Below, piece after piece: positions 22,731 through 33,438 of a stretch of 64,000 nt of DNA. The stretch covers positions 62,001-126,000 of the forward strand of contig QUOL01000029.1 of NCBI GenBank assembly GCA_009761415.1, read 5' to 3'. Every line of letters begins with the position of its first letter. The first letter of the stretch is position 1. The notes under the pieces were generated by a model. That model had not been told where the DNA came from. It searched no databases and was given only the letters and a program-made list of their open reading frames with translations. Position numbers and translations under genes: made by a program. The stretch comes from Sarcomyxa edulis. Its lineage: Eukaryota > Basidiomycota > Agaricomycetes > Agaricales > Mycenaceae.

Positions 22731-25028
22731 TTATCGTCCATAATTTCCATCTAACACGACTCGCGCCCTCGTCTCACCCGCCTCCAACCTGATCCAGGTC
22801 TCGATTCCTTGAGCTGGGTTTGGGGAAGAAAAGACGATGTTGCGAACCCCATGACCCCAGGTAGGCTCGCTGTATCCTCCATAGCTAAACAATTCAGCTG
22901 TCCGTCAGTAGGTGACGACATAGGTCGGAGCGAACCGAAGCACACCCTGAATGTTTATCGAAGCAAAATATAACGTCCTTGGTAGGTTCACGCGCACACC
23001 ATTCGTTTCCATGATCTAAGACGCGTAAACTCAATAAAAACCGCGAATAGTAGATGCCAGAGGAAGGTTTACCATGTCCCGAGATGACAGCATGCAGATT
23101 CTTGACGTACGTATTCAGAGCATTCCAGAATGGGTTATCATTTCCTACTGACTGGGACGACGTAGTCGCCTGGGTAGATCCTGACCCCAAGAGGTCGTCT
23201 ACGGATTTTCAGGGAAGTCGTTCTTTGTAGTTTTATTAAATGTAACACGTACCGTCAAGACCCGGGTCGGTGGTATTATCGAGCGTCATTTGAACGGATT
23301 GTATCTCATGTCTACGAAAATAGGTCTGTGTGAGGTTCGATGACGTTCCAAAACTTAGTATTGCTTACGGAGGGATGTGGACAAAAGCTAGGGCGGCCCT
23401 GCCACCGGTCTTGCTATCAGCGGGTCCCCAAGCAGCGTCCATTGTATCTGTCTCAGATTTGATCCAACCTGCTACTGATTGGTCGACCCAGTCAGGGACT
23501 GCCGTTGAGTTCGATCCAGGAGTAAATCCGCCTGAAAGGTCAGAATCTGGATCAGAGGACGGAGTGGCAATGAAAGGAGGAATATACTACTTACTACGAG
23601 AATCGAAGAACCACAGGATGAGGATTGGAGACTTGTCTAAAGTTGTATCAATGAAATGTTTCTGAAGTGTAAGGAGACTCGGTGTACCGGATGTATGATT
23701 GTACACCTAATAGTGCGATACAAAGTCTAGTGTCGTGGGCAGAATTATTTTGGTCCTCTTCTGCCGGCAGAATGGCAGAATGGCAATTGCCAGGGGTGGC
23801 AAAATTTGGCAAAATGAAATAAGGCTATTTTCTGACTACAAAACCCGTCTAGATAAGGAGCATTCACCAGGCAATCCGTGAAATAAACCTTTCCAAAAAT
23901 GGTTAATCTTACTATATTTAGTATTTCTGTCACTCATCCGTGACAAATGTGACATTCTGACGAGCCAAATTTAGCTGATTGCTGGCAATTTGCTGCTAAT
24001 TCTCATCTATCGTTTACCTCTCTGAACAAGATTTGTTGGATCCCTAAGACGTTGCCACTTTGGCCTGGAGATCCTCTCAACATAGGGCTATCCCCTCACA
24101 GCCACTGAAATTCTGCCAAATTCTGCCCCAGACATTCTGCCATCTGCCGGCAATTGCCATTTTGCCACGGCGAATTGGCGAACTGGCAGAATTTTGCCAA
24201 CAACACTAACAAAGTCATTGCTCTAAGAAGACATGCCAGAGGAGTCATGACACTTACTGGAACCCAATAGGTCCCGGGCCCTTCCTCTCCGCCAATCCCA
24301 GGAGGGGCTTTGCGCGTACGTGTAAGAGGAGCCACCTTTAACTCTCGGTCGATCTCTTCCAGATGAGTGATGTTGGCTTGATTATCGTGATTCTGTTCAG
24401 GGTATTGAAGCGGTCCAGATATAAGCTGCAGTCCAGAGCACGTACACCGTGTGTAGACGAGAATGGGACTTTGATTTCGTTGAGCGGCTTCACAATCTCG
24501 TCGATAAGCAAAGTAGCGTTCTCGCGGAAAGTGTCTGTAGAAATAAGGTTCAGTCTCATGACAGAACAACACCCAATGCGCGCTTACTTTCTCCGGTGAT
24601 AAGATCGCCATTGAGGACACTGAGCTGGCCTCAAAGACAGGTCTCGGGTTATGGAGTTTCACGGAGCTCACACATAATCTGGCTTCTCATCCGCCAATAC
24701 CCGTCTCATCAACGCAGTGCTATTCACGTCCTGCTGAGGGCCCCAAGCATCCCAGGGATTTTCGCCGAAATGCAGATCAGAGAATACAGTGATTTTGAAG
24801 GTGCCATTGGATTTAAAAGCGAGCCTCTCGAGATGAGGATATGGATCCAATGTTCCGGGTATGATGAGTTCTTTGATTCGACAGCACCCAGATATCTGTG
24901 AGTGTGGTGAGCAAATGGCTGACAATAATGCAAGACATACGAGGAGATGGAGCTGCTCGAACCAAGGCACACAATCGAAAAACAGGCACTACAACAGCAA
25001 AAAGTGCGACATATTGAAACCTGAACAT
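22731..25028 (-). CDS. Secreted metallophosphatase (Dcr2-type phosphoesterase)
   Basis: Eleven minus-strand exons (25028-24963, 24895-24672, 24619-24588, 24534-24446, 24392-24258, 23661-23595, 23531-23369, 23311-23253, 23198-23073, 23015-22946, 22884-22731) give 394 residues. The calcineurin-like dinuclear metal site is complete: TVFSDLHFGE (D, H), VVLNGDLITGE (GD), STHGNHDNQ (GNHD), FVHIPPHE (H) and VISGHGDHGNEWC (GH and DHxxE region). FFDSR and DWVDQSVAGWIKSE are typical of the fungal Dcr2/PAP28 group. The N-terminus MFRFQYVALFAVVVPVF is a likely signal peptide, so the enzyme is secreted or vacuolar and hydrolyses phosphate esters. Ten introns are about 50-70 nt; intron 5 (23662-24257) is 596 nt because a palindromic repeat is inserted. 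Exon phases match throughout, so the gene appears functional if that intron is removed. Confidence 0.86.
23738..24200. mobile_element. MITE-like inverted-repeat insertion inside phosphatase intron 5
   Basis: The left arm (about 23738-23823) is built of GGCAGAAT, GGCAATTGCC and GGCAAAAT units. The right arm (about 24101-24200) carries the same units in reverse orientation (ATTCTGCC, GGCAATTGCC, ATTTTGCC). About 280 bp of A/T-rich non-coding DNA lie between. Arms of this kind fit a non-autonomous DNA transposon. No transposase ORF is present and no target-site duplication could be fixed by eye, so the ends are approximate. Confidence 0.55.
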
Positions 25029-25492
25029 CGCGGTCGTAGTAGTGACTAGGAGAGCTGAAGCTGAAAAGCGCCGAATGCGCACGTTGGTCATATGGACCCG
25101 GAGCCTTCGGATTCTACGAAGTTACGCTAGATCAAATCGGTCAGAAGAATACATATATAGCATCTGTATATGATTCGGAAAACATAGAGACCCTCAAGAT
25201 GTAGATTGTGGATGGAGCTGCAGCTGTGTCTGTCGTGGTGAAGACAAGGTGAACTTGGAGACCAACTTGAAAAGGTTTTCGACACAGCCACAATAAAGAT
25301 TAGATTAGATTCAATCCTCTCAGTACCAAATGGCAAAATCAGCATCTTCTCAAGGATTCATGAAGATAACTCTACCATGTTGATGTACAGACCAATTACT
25401 GGTGGCAGAAGACATCCCGACGTCCAAGACTAGATTTTCGTGGGCTTCGCGCTATATGATACAAGTACAGGTCGACGTAGAAAAACAAGCTG
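25029..25492. other. Intergenic, carries an edge repeat shared with the SET-C flank
   Basis: Between the phosphatase start and the SET-B stop. Bases 25281-25320 (GACACAGCCACAATAAAG, then ATTAGATTAGATTCA) closely match 31750-31794 upstream of SET-C. No coding pattern was found. Confidence 0.5.
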
Positions 25493-26668
25493 TCAAGACT
25501 TCGATGGTCGTTCCCTTAAACACTTGGGACACTCGCATACAAATCCATACGGCATCAACGCTTCTTGCCTTTCTGCATACGGGAGCTTGTTGGTATATGC
25601 CACTGTAAGCGCCTCTCCTTTGCGAATATCTCTGAAGGCCCAAGCGCACATCGCAAGTGACATAGGCTCGAAGTTCAGCCTCATGTTAGGTTCACAACTT
25701 CAAGGAAGGTCAGAAAAGGTTGCACGAGTGGTGGGAAAGACAATTCACCTATGGTTGGCACGCGACAATGTTCTGGTTACGACTGTATAACGGCCAAACA
25801 GGCCTCCTTTGAGTCTTTCTTCAGGAAGTTTGTAGCAATCAATGCCAAACCCATTCGTTCTGTCACAACATCACTAAATAATACTATAGCTTTCATGGCG
25901 CGAAGAACTCACGGAATGATACCCACAAGAGGTGGGCCGTCATCGTCAAGAAAGGTATTCGCTAGAGCCATGAACGCCGTCTGATCTTCAGGCAACATAC
26001 GTTCAAAGGCCCCGCGCACTTCTCGTTCCCACTCTGTCAGCAGTTGTCGCTTCAACTGCTCGAAAGTCGTCGTCGCGGGGTCGAACCCTTTCCCACTTTT
26101 GAGTCCCAGCATAGACGACGTGAGTACAAGAGGCCTTTCGGCAATGATAAGCTCCCCAGATCTGAGTTCCCGTGTGGCATAGAGTCCGAGACCCATGCCT
26201 GGAGCAGCTCGTATCTCGTAAGGGAGGGGCAGTATGGGACGCGGTAATCTCGCAGGGAATCCGGGATGTGTGACGATCAAGTCTTTGACTAGAGCTAGTG
26301 TAGGGCCATCGTGAGTTGACTTGGACTCGACGATAAAAAGGGCTGTACTTACGTGAGATCGCACACTCAGTCCAACCATCTGGATAGTCTACATAATTTC
26401 GATTCAAGGGAACAGGTGGGATAGTCTCGTAGATAATCTTGTACGGTCTTGTTCGGAAAGCCTAGGAGCGAGATGAACGAACACCAGGATTTTGCACTAC
26501 GCCAAATACCGGTTCCGATAGGCCATCCGCGTCGAATTTTGCTGTAGGGTCATTCAGAGGGGATGTTCGTCGATCGCGTTGATCGACAGACTACTTACGT
26601 TTGGCAGCAGGAGTGAGTGATAGGAGGGCCGACTGGGCCTTATTGGAGTTGAGAAACCCGCGTTTCAT
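25493..26668 (-). CDS. SET-domain protein, paralogue B, with a deletion at the exon 2/3 junction
   Basis: Minus-strand exons 26668-26599, 26541-about 26483, about 26437-26353, 26288-25913, 25859-25749 and 25697-25493. The protein starts MKRGFLNSNKAQSA. The SET domain begins EIRAAPGMGLGLYATREL and contains RANHSCEPN with the NHSC motif and asparagine intact; the C-terminus is CECPKC then RERPSKS. Compared with its paralogues, about 70 nt at the start of exon 3 are missing (the segment that would begin PEGY). The obvious splice (GTGTTC to CTAG) would leave a 23-nt intron and a frameshift. A 45-nt GTTCGT...CAAG intron keeps frame and would give about 301 residues. The gene is therefore damaged or produces a shortened protein. 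The SET catalytic part itself is undamaged. Confidence 0.7.
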
Positions 26669-27859
26669 GGCTTCAAACTGTATATGGAGGAAAGAAAGGA
26701 ACTCGAACCGTGTAGGTTCGCTTCTTTCTACCTTCTTAGATAGACCTGCTACCCAAACAGGAAGTCCAGAGGACTACCCTCTAAATTGTGCGGATTGTAG
26801 AATCCATCCAGTAGGATCAAGTCGGGATAACGATCGCAAGAACACTGAGCAGCTTCTTTCGGTAGCGATGCAGATCAAAGAGCAAGATAGTAGAACCACT
26901 GGCAGAAAGACTCGAGCGCGCCCATGCCAGTGAGCAAACGTCTAAGAGTCTGTTTTCAAGCGCCGTCCGAACCCTCAGACTTCTAGTCGGACTGGCAACT
27001 TCGAATTCGACGCTTTCTCTCCATTGTTTCCAATTCTCAGCGTGAAGCAAACGTATACTTACCCTCCTACAAGTCCTTCGCGCCGATCAGCCATCTCAGC
27101 GCCCTATTTCGTAGCCATTCGCGGTCCCCGAGTCAGGACAAAAGTACGTTCCACAAGTTTCCCTCGATTCGCTCCTGTCATTCTTCTAAAGTCAGGCACG
27201 TAGGACCGCGAAGACATCGCGCTTTGATTACCTCTGAATAAGGCTCATCTACAGCCTGCAGGTATTGACCTCCTCTCTAGCTAGTGAGTTCTCGAGCTTT
27301 CCAATTGCTCGTCAGTAATCTCGAGATGAATTGTCTTTCTTCAAGTTTGTGTCAGACTTTGTGTCAGACTTCTCGGATGAAAGCCTTCTCAAGAACTATC
27401 ATAGATGCATAAGATGTGCTCATGTGCCCCAATGACTTGATAAAAGACGCTTCGTCAGTCTTGTCTACTTCTCCTGTATTGACTACGCTTGTCTGACTGT
27501 TTTTCAGGCTCATTATCGCTCGAAAACTTCTCCGAGTGTGAATCTGACAAGCGGCGTTATCTATCATTGCTTGTCATAATATCCAGGCGATACATAGGAC
27601 CTCGCATTCAAGTCGCATCGCTACTGGCAGATCGCTCTAGGGTTGACGAGACGAAACCATCAACCGCCAATTTGAATCGAATACTCCATGCAACCATTGT
27701 GAGCCGCTAATCTATGCAATCCTGAAGGGCTCATCCTTGTACTAAAGTCCTCCGATATCGCTACAGTATTTGTGAGGCTCATCTTGCTTATGGAGGTCTC
27801 GAACAATGCTCGGATGCGCGAAACAATTTATGATGCAAAGCAAAAAAGATACAACAATG
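26669..27859. other. Intergenic or unresolved, no firm gene
   Basis: Two minus-strand open frames read protein-like but have no family, no clear splice partners and no confirmed start: about 27050-26817 (ENWKQWRESVEFEVASP) and 27567-27364 (ending MIVLEKAFIREV). A small direct repeat, TTTGTGTCAGACTT, is tandemly present near 27350-27370. Confidence 0.25.
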
Positions 27860-28258
27860 CTAATTCTCGAAGGTACGCCTGTACTGGCTCCGATACTTCT
27901 CTTCTCGGTTCTCTATATCCTCGTGCTTCCTCTTTTGTGTCTTCCTGGGAGACTCATCGCTGTCTGCTTGGGTGTTTCCAATTTGTCGTGATGACGAGCT
28001 TGGATGTGATTGTCCACTGCCACAGGAAACCATCAGCGTTGTCCGATCATGAACAGTGGAATGGGGTGGTGACTTACGCGCTGTCCAAGCCCCGGTGTCA
28101 CCCCCTTCGATGCCATTTCCCGTCTTCTTAGGTCGTGATTCTAAGGGCAATCTCAGAAGTGCTCGGTCTCTTTGGGTCTTGGCAGTATCTCGTGTCATTT
28201 GCTTTTTGCGAGCGGCCTCCGCCTTAGCGTCGGTCTGCTGTTGTTGTGGGGTTGCCAT
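27860..28258 (-). CDS. Small charged hypothetical protein
   Basis: A continuous minus-strand frame of 132 codons. It starts MATPQQQQTDAKAEAARKKQ and ends EEKYRSQYRRTFEN. The composition is strongly Lys/Arg/Gln/Ser rich without hydrophobic segments, suggesting a disordered, possibly nuclear protein (KTQKRKHED is a plausible localisation signal). A GTAAGT...GGCAG segment (28077-28017) could be a 61-nt intron. Removing it shifts the frame and ends the protein early, while reading through keeps the protein-like C-terminus. I do not recognise a family. Confidence 0.45.
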   Translation of the reverse strand: MATPQQQQTDAKAEAARKKQMTRDTAKTQRDRALLRLPLESRPKKTGNGIEGGDTGAWTARKSPPHSTVHDRTTLMVSCGSGQSHPSSSSRQIGNTQADSDESPRKTQKRKHEDIENREEKYRSQYRRTFEN

Positions 28259-29337
28259 TGTCGAGAGAAATAATTTGCTGAATGAGACTGTGTGGTCGGA
28301 GAGTAATAGCTGTGGAAGCTACGAGAGAGAGAGATGTGTGGAGGGAAGAAAGAGAAACAAAGGTGGCTTTTATGTTGGTTTCGGGGTGTCAACACGGCAC
28401 AACATGATGTCGGCATGTGTCCTGCTTGAGCCACCATCGACGCTTTGATAGTGGATTTTGCTTGGGCTCAGGGACCTGATTTGGTCCACCCCGAAGCTCT
28501 GGCCGCTTTGCATGCTGATCCCACCGTGTTTATCTTCCAGTCAGGTCTCACTAGACCAGGTCCTCCTTGTACATTATAGAGTGCGTATTATCACCTCACC
28601 TTACGCGTCAAACGACCTCACTGTGCCCAAGGTGTACTGTGGCAGACGCGTGGCGGGCTTGGGCCGCCTCGCGCCGACCGATCATTCATACTAGGAATTC
28701 CCAAATTTGGGCAGTGCACCTTCGAGCACTCGCTATTTCACGAAAATCACTACATACTGCGGTGATTGCAACCATCATTTCTCTTGGAGATCGAAACCTC
28801 CTTTGTCTGGTTTGGACTTCCTCGCTTCCCAGACAGCACGCACTCTGGCGCGTGAGCGAGTGAAGGTCAACAAAGATTGTCTATACAAGCATGCGACCTG
28901 CAGTCGTTCCTGCGTTCGCCGCTACGCCTCTATTCTGGTACATCGAACATCTTCCTCACAAGAAGCGCACGCGTCCGAGCATCCTCGATGGACCAGTGGA
29001 ACGCAAATGAACTGGTTCGTGTTTATATGCTGCCACTCACTGATTGTCTTGGGTTTTCTAGGGAATTAGACCCATAAACGCGTCACCTCACATTTTATCC
29101 TTCAGTACAACCAGCGGAAGCTCAATATGTACAAAAGTAATGCCCTTGCTGATCCTGTAGATTCCCCGAACAGGAATATGGATCGTCGGACTTGAGACTT
29201 GTGGGGAATACGAGAGAAGCTGATAATGAATTTCATCAGCCATCGATAAGTATTGATAAAGAATCAGATCATCTATTGCTTCTACATTTTATCCCATCCG
29301 TCACCATATCTCTTCGTGTCTACTGGAAACGCTCGAA
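28259..29337. other. Intergenic, no gene seen
   Basis: About 1.1 kb between the charged hypothetical gene (divergent promoter side) and the coiled-coil gene. No exon chain or repeat was recognised. Confidence 0.45.
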
Positions 29338-29892
29338 ATGCCTCGAACTCGGAGAAAATCCCAGCAAGGCGGCACACGAACCTCAAATTATGTCCGTGTA
29401 CGGGAGATAGAGTCAACGAAGCAGTGTTATCTAGCTCTGAGATCATAGAAGGAGAGTGGTGACCTCGTAGGGGTTGATGACGATACGACGAATGAAAGTG
29501 AGCTCGAGACCATATCGCCCTCGAGCCGCTAACGACAATGTGATCCAGTCTCTGAATTGATGAATGCTGTCAGCGAGACCAACAAGAGGCTGAACGACAA
29601 GTTTGAAGGACTTCATAGAAATCATTCAGCTTTGGAAGAAAGGCTCCAGGTTTTTGAGGAACGTCAGGATACTTCAAGATGGGAATTCGTCCATGCTCTG
29701 AAACAGGCTGACGGTTATAGGTTTTCGAGTCGAGAGCTGAGGGTCCTGGAAAGAATGGTCAAGACGAGAGAGGAGAGAGGAGACCGCAACTCTTGGGAAG
29801 AAAGCAGAGATTTTGAGGGCTCAGATGATCGGGGAGACGGTGACGACTATTGGGAAGACTTTAGCTTCGGACGAAGACTTCAAGTTGCCTAA
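29338..29892 (+). CDS. Small coiled-coil hypothetical protein
   Basis: Three exons, 29338-29391, 29449-29497 and 29549-29892, join in frame to 148 residues. The start MPRTRRKSQQGGTRTSNY is basic. The middle (ELMNAVSETNKRLNDKF, then HRNHSALEERLQVFEER) has heptad-like spacing of Leu, Val and Phe and should form a coiled coil. The C-terminal third is acidic (FEGSDDRGDGDDYWEDF). The first donor is GTCCGT, weak but also used elsewhere in this window. No family is recognised. The gene lies tail to tail with SET-C; the two stop codons are 181 bp apart. Confidence 0.45.
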
Positions 29893-30073
29893 GAATGCCG
29901 CGATGTCGAGTGGTTTATAATCGTGATTGGTACAAATACCAAACGTAATCTCTAAACGTCATCTTTTTGTTTCCAGGCCTGAAGTATTCGAACATAATAG
30001 CCTATTCAATATGAGTTTCGCACTACAAGATACAAGTACAAGTTTCAGAGCGCATGACGCCAAACCTTCGCTT

Positions 30074-31342
30074 TCAAAACTTGGAAGGTCGTTCCCTCCG
30101 ACATTTAGTACATTCGCACGCAAATCCATAGCGCGCCAGCTCTGCTTGCCTTTCATCATATGATGTATTGGTATCGCAGTATGTTACCGTAAGCGCCTCC
30201 CCTTTGCGAATATATCTTGCCGCCCAGGCCTGCATCGAAAAAGTAACAGGATCAAACTCGCGATCTACGGTGGGCTCGCAGCTTCAAGGTAGTAAGGTCA
30301 GAGAGGAGGGGACTCGCGACACGGAGGAAAAATGACCTTACCTATGGTTGGCACGCGATAATATTCTGGTTACAACTGAGTAATAGCCAAACAGCTCTCC
30401 TTTCTGTTTTTCCTCCGGTAGTTGATAGCAGTCGATTCCAAACCCGTTCGTTCTGCCGCAATATGAGTACACAGATAGTACAGCCTTGAAAGCACGGAAT
30501 GGCCCACCGAATAATGCCCATGATAGGCCCGCTACCATCGTGGAGATGGTCATTAGCTAGAGCCATGAACGTCGCTTGGTCCTCAGGTAGCATACGGTCG
30601 AACATGATACGGACTTCCTGTTCTTTCTCTGCCAGTAGGACTTGCTTGTACTGCTCGAGGGTCGTCGTTTCAGGATTATAGCCCCTCCCATCGTGTCCCA
30701 TCATACGCGAAACGAGCACGAGAGGGCGTTCGGCGATGATGAGCTCTCCGGACATAATATTCCGCGTGGCATAAAGTCCGAGACCCATGCCTGGAGCAAC
30801 TCGTATCTCGTAAGGGAGGGGTAGTATGGGACGTGGTGGTTTCCCAGGGAATCCGGGATGTGTGATGATCAAGTGTTTTACTGGGGCTGGTGTAGAATCA
30901 TCGTGAGTTAACTTGATCTCTACGATTACAAGGGTCACACACTCAGTCCAACCATCGGGATAGTCTACATAGTTTCTGTCTTTGGGAACAGATGGGAGTG
31001 TGGTGTAGATGATTCTGTACGGTGAAACGATACTGGGATCATAAGATTGATGAGGGTCTGCTTCCACAATGGCAAGTTTGTTGAGTTTATATCCTTCGGG
31101 ATGCCTAGAAGTAAGATAAACTTGTGATCCGCCGATTAGAGGACATGATAGATTTTGCTTACCAGGATTTTCTACTACGCCATACGCTAGTCTCACTATG
31201 CCATCCGTCTCCAGTTTGGCTGTAGACTCAGTCAGTGGAGATATCGATCGCGCCGATCGATGGACTACTTACGTTTGGCGGCAGGAGTGAGTGAGAGGAG
31301 GGCAGACTGAGCCTTGTTGGATTTCAGGAAACCGCGCTTCAT
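30074..31342 (-). CDS. SET-domain protein, paralogue C, with an exonised intron
   Basis: Minus-strand exons 31342-31273, 31219-31163, about 31120-30508, 30452-30342 and 30281-30074 give about 352 residues in frame. The N-terminus MKRGFLKSNKAQSA and the SET core EIRVAPGMGLGLYATRNI match the paralogues. Two deviations are seen. First, intron 2 must end at CACAAG (42 nt) or be retained, because the usual acceptor TTCTAG is one base out of frame. Second, the donor of the next intron is deleted, so the former intron (about 30899-30950) reads through in frame as CVTLVIVEIKLTHDD; a weak GTGTGA donor would also restore frame. The NHSC motif is followed by E-P-T instead of E-P-N. The post-SET cysteines (CECTKC) are present. 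No stop is introduced, so a protein can be made. Confidence 0.72.
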
Positions 31343-32145
31343 GGCTTCAAACGGGTATGGATGAAAGAAAGAAAGCAGCTTGGGAATATGGGAAGTTCAG
31401 CGCGCTTCTAAGAATTACTTGAATAGGCGCCTAAGCAAGTAAGCCAGGTGACCATCGCCCAAGTTGTAGAACGATACACTAAGGAAGCGTACCGCAAGGA
31501 AATCGGATTCCCGTTCCGATATCGATGTAGAAGCAAGAGCAACTTGAAGAGAAAACCAGAAAGACGCGTGTGCATGGTAGACCAATGACCTGTCCGTAGG
31601 GTTGTGAGCAATTTTGAGTGGCAGGTTGACCCGGATATTTGGAATTCTACCAAAGGACAATGGCTCGAGCTGGTGGAAGAGATACATAGATCTGGAGTCG
31701 AGTTCGAAAACACCGAAAGCCTCAAAATAGATCACTGGCACAGTGAAAAAACACAGCCACAGTAGAGATTACTTAGATTAGATTCATATCTTCCCGGAAG
31801 CAGGATCAGCTTTTTCTTGTCTGCAAAGATTTGGCATGTCCGGATTGGTTTCCAGAGGTCAAAGACAGAATTTCAGGGACGCGACGTGTCACACGCGCAT
31901 GACGGTGACGACAATGTAGACTTGTAACAAGGGTATTCATGATTGCATGACTGCATGGACGGGCAAGCTGACTTGGATTTTGATCTGGAGCATCATCAGA
32001 ATATGCTCGAGTTCTATGAAAAAGGTCCTATCTTGAGACAGGTCCTTCGAGAGTAGGGTATATAAGTCACTACTAGTATTACATGACGCAAATGCAAATG
32101 CCTATAGGCGTCCTTCCAGAAAGTGTCACAGATCGCACCGTACAC
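31343..32145. other. Intergenic, SET-C upstream region with edge repeat
   Basis: It contains the match to the SET-B downstream repeat at 31750-31794. A 108-codon minus-strand ATG frame (31741-31415, starting MPVIYFEAFGVFELD) reads somewhat protein-like but has no family and overlaps the likely promoter. Otherwise nothing was seen. Confidence 0.35.
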
Positions 32146-33438
32146 CTAGGTATCCGAGACGATGGGAACAGGAACTTCCGCCATCGCAGCCAACCTGAAT
32201 ATATGACGAGGCTGTGCCCCATTCTCCTCGTCGAAATAATCCACGATAGCTGAATCTAATCAAACGAAGGGGCTTCACTATCTGAGCTTTTCAATGACGA
32301 TAAAAACAGATGACTCACGCAAAGTAGAACGATTATCGAATAAAACAACCGTCTCCGGACTCCACTTGACTCTAGCTTGGAAATCGTGTCCGGTGACGAT
32401 GTGTTGCAACAAGAAATCCGAAATGGCTTTATACTCTGTGTCTTTCATACCTTCGTATCCTGTGCCAGCATGGGAAGCTCGACCGAACCCAGTGATGAAT
32501 TCGCCGTTGATGAAGATGGATCGTTCTTTAGTCACTGGGTGAACGCGGACGAGCGGGTGAATCGATTGTACGGGGTCTTTGCGTACGAGACCGCCTGCAA
32601 GACGCGTGTGGGCGATCATAGCAGAAGAAGAATGCACGGCTTTGAGAGGCTCTAAAAGGGAGCGAAAGGTGGGTGATAAACGTCTTTTCAATAGCGATTA
32701 GTGTATAGATTTTACAACTCAGAGAAAGGAGAGCGCCACATACTTATACGCCTCTGCAGTATCCGCAAACACCGTATCTCCACCCGTCTCAGGCCCCTGA
32801 AGAAGCCCAAGCATCACATACCCAGGCGGCTGTCTCTCATAACTGACATCCTGATGCCAAAGCGTCGAGGTTGTCTTCCTCTCGAAAAACCTGTCCAACT
32901 CTTCCTTATTCCCATCGCGGTGGATGATATGAAACCCCGGATGTCCTTTGATCGAGCCAGATACAGGCTGATAATTGGGCTTCCCGAAAAAGTTCATCCA
33001 TTCTTGCTGCTCACCGGGTGAGAGGTGGAAGAATGGGCGTTGGGATGGTAAGACGACGATTTTGCGGGTGCTGGTGAGGAGGGCGAGGTCGGATTTGGCG
33101 GCGTCAGTTAGAGTGGAGATGTCAATGTTTTCGAGGATGGTTCCCATTCGAGGGGTGATTTCTGTGGTCTTGATCTGTCCTTTTCCGTCCACTGCGTTGG
33201 GGGCAGAGGAGGAGCCGAAGAGGTTAGACATGTTAGGGTCCGCACGGAGAGCGGGGTCGGAGAAATCAAATGGGGGGAGGGGATCGAACCATATCTTGTC
33301 CCAGGTTGGGAGGTACTCAGGGTACGGGGTGCCCTGTGAGATACGAGCCTGTTCTTCGTCGGATACTTTGGTATACGGGATATTGATGTCGTAGCTTATG
33401 GGCTCTTCCTGCACGGCCGAGAGAAGTGTAGTGCTCAT
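32146..33438 (-). CDS. TauD/TfdA-type Fe(II)/2-oxoglutarate dioxygenase
   Basis: Three minus-strand exons, 33438-32744, 32683-32319 and 32255-32146, give 389 residues. The enzyme should hydroxylate a sulfonate or related substrate (the fungal JLP1/taurine dioxygenase group), using Fe(II), O2 and 2-oxoglutarate. The iron ligands are visible: H-x-D in STLWHQDVSYERQPPG and the distal histidine in DNRSTLHSAIVDYF, where the arginine of PRHIFRLAAM is the likely 2-oxoglutarate binder. Other family blocks are PFFHLSPGEQQEW, GGDTVFADTAEAY, HPVTKERSIFIN and FLLQHIV. The N-terminal 100 residues are the fungal-type extension with LPTWDKIWFDPL. Introns are 61-63 nt GT-AG. Length fits the family. Substrate cannot be decided from sequence. 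Confidence 0.88.
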
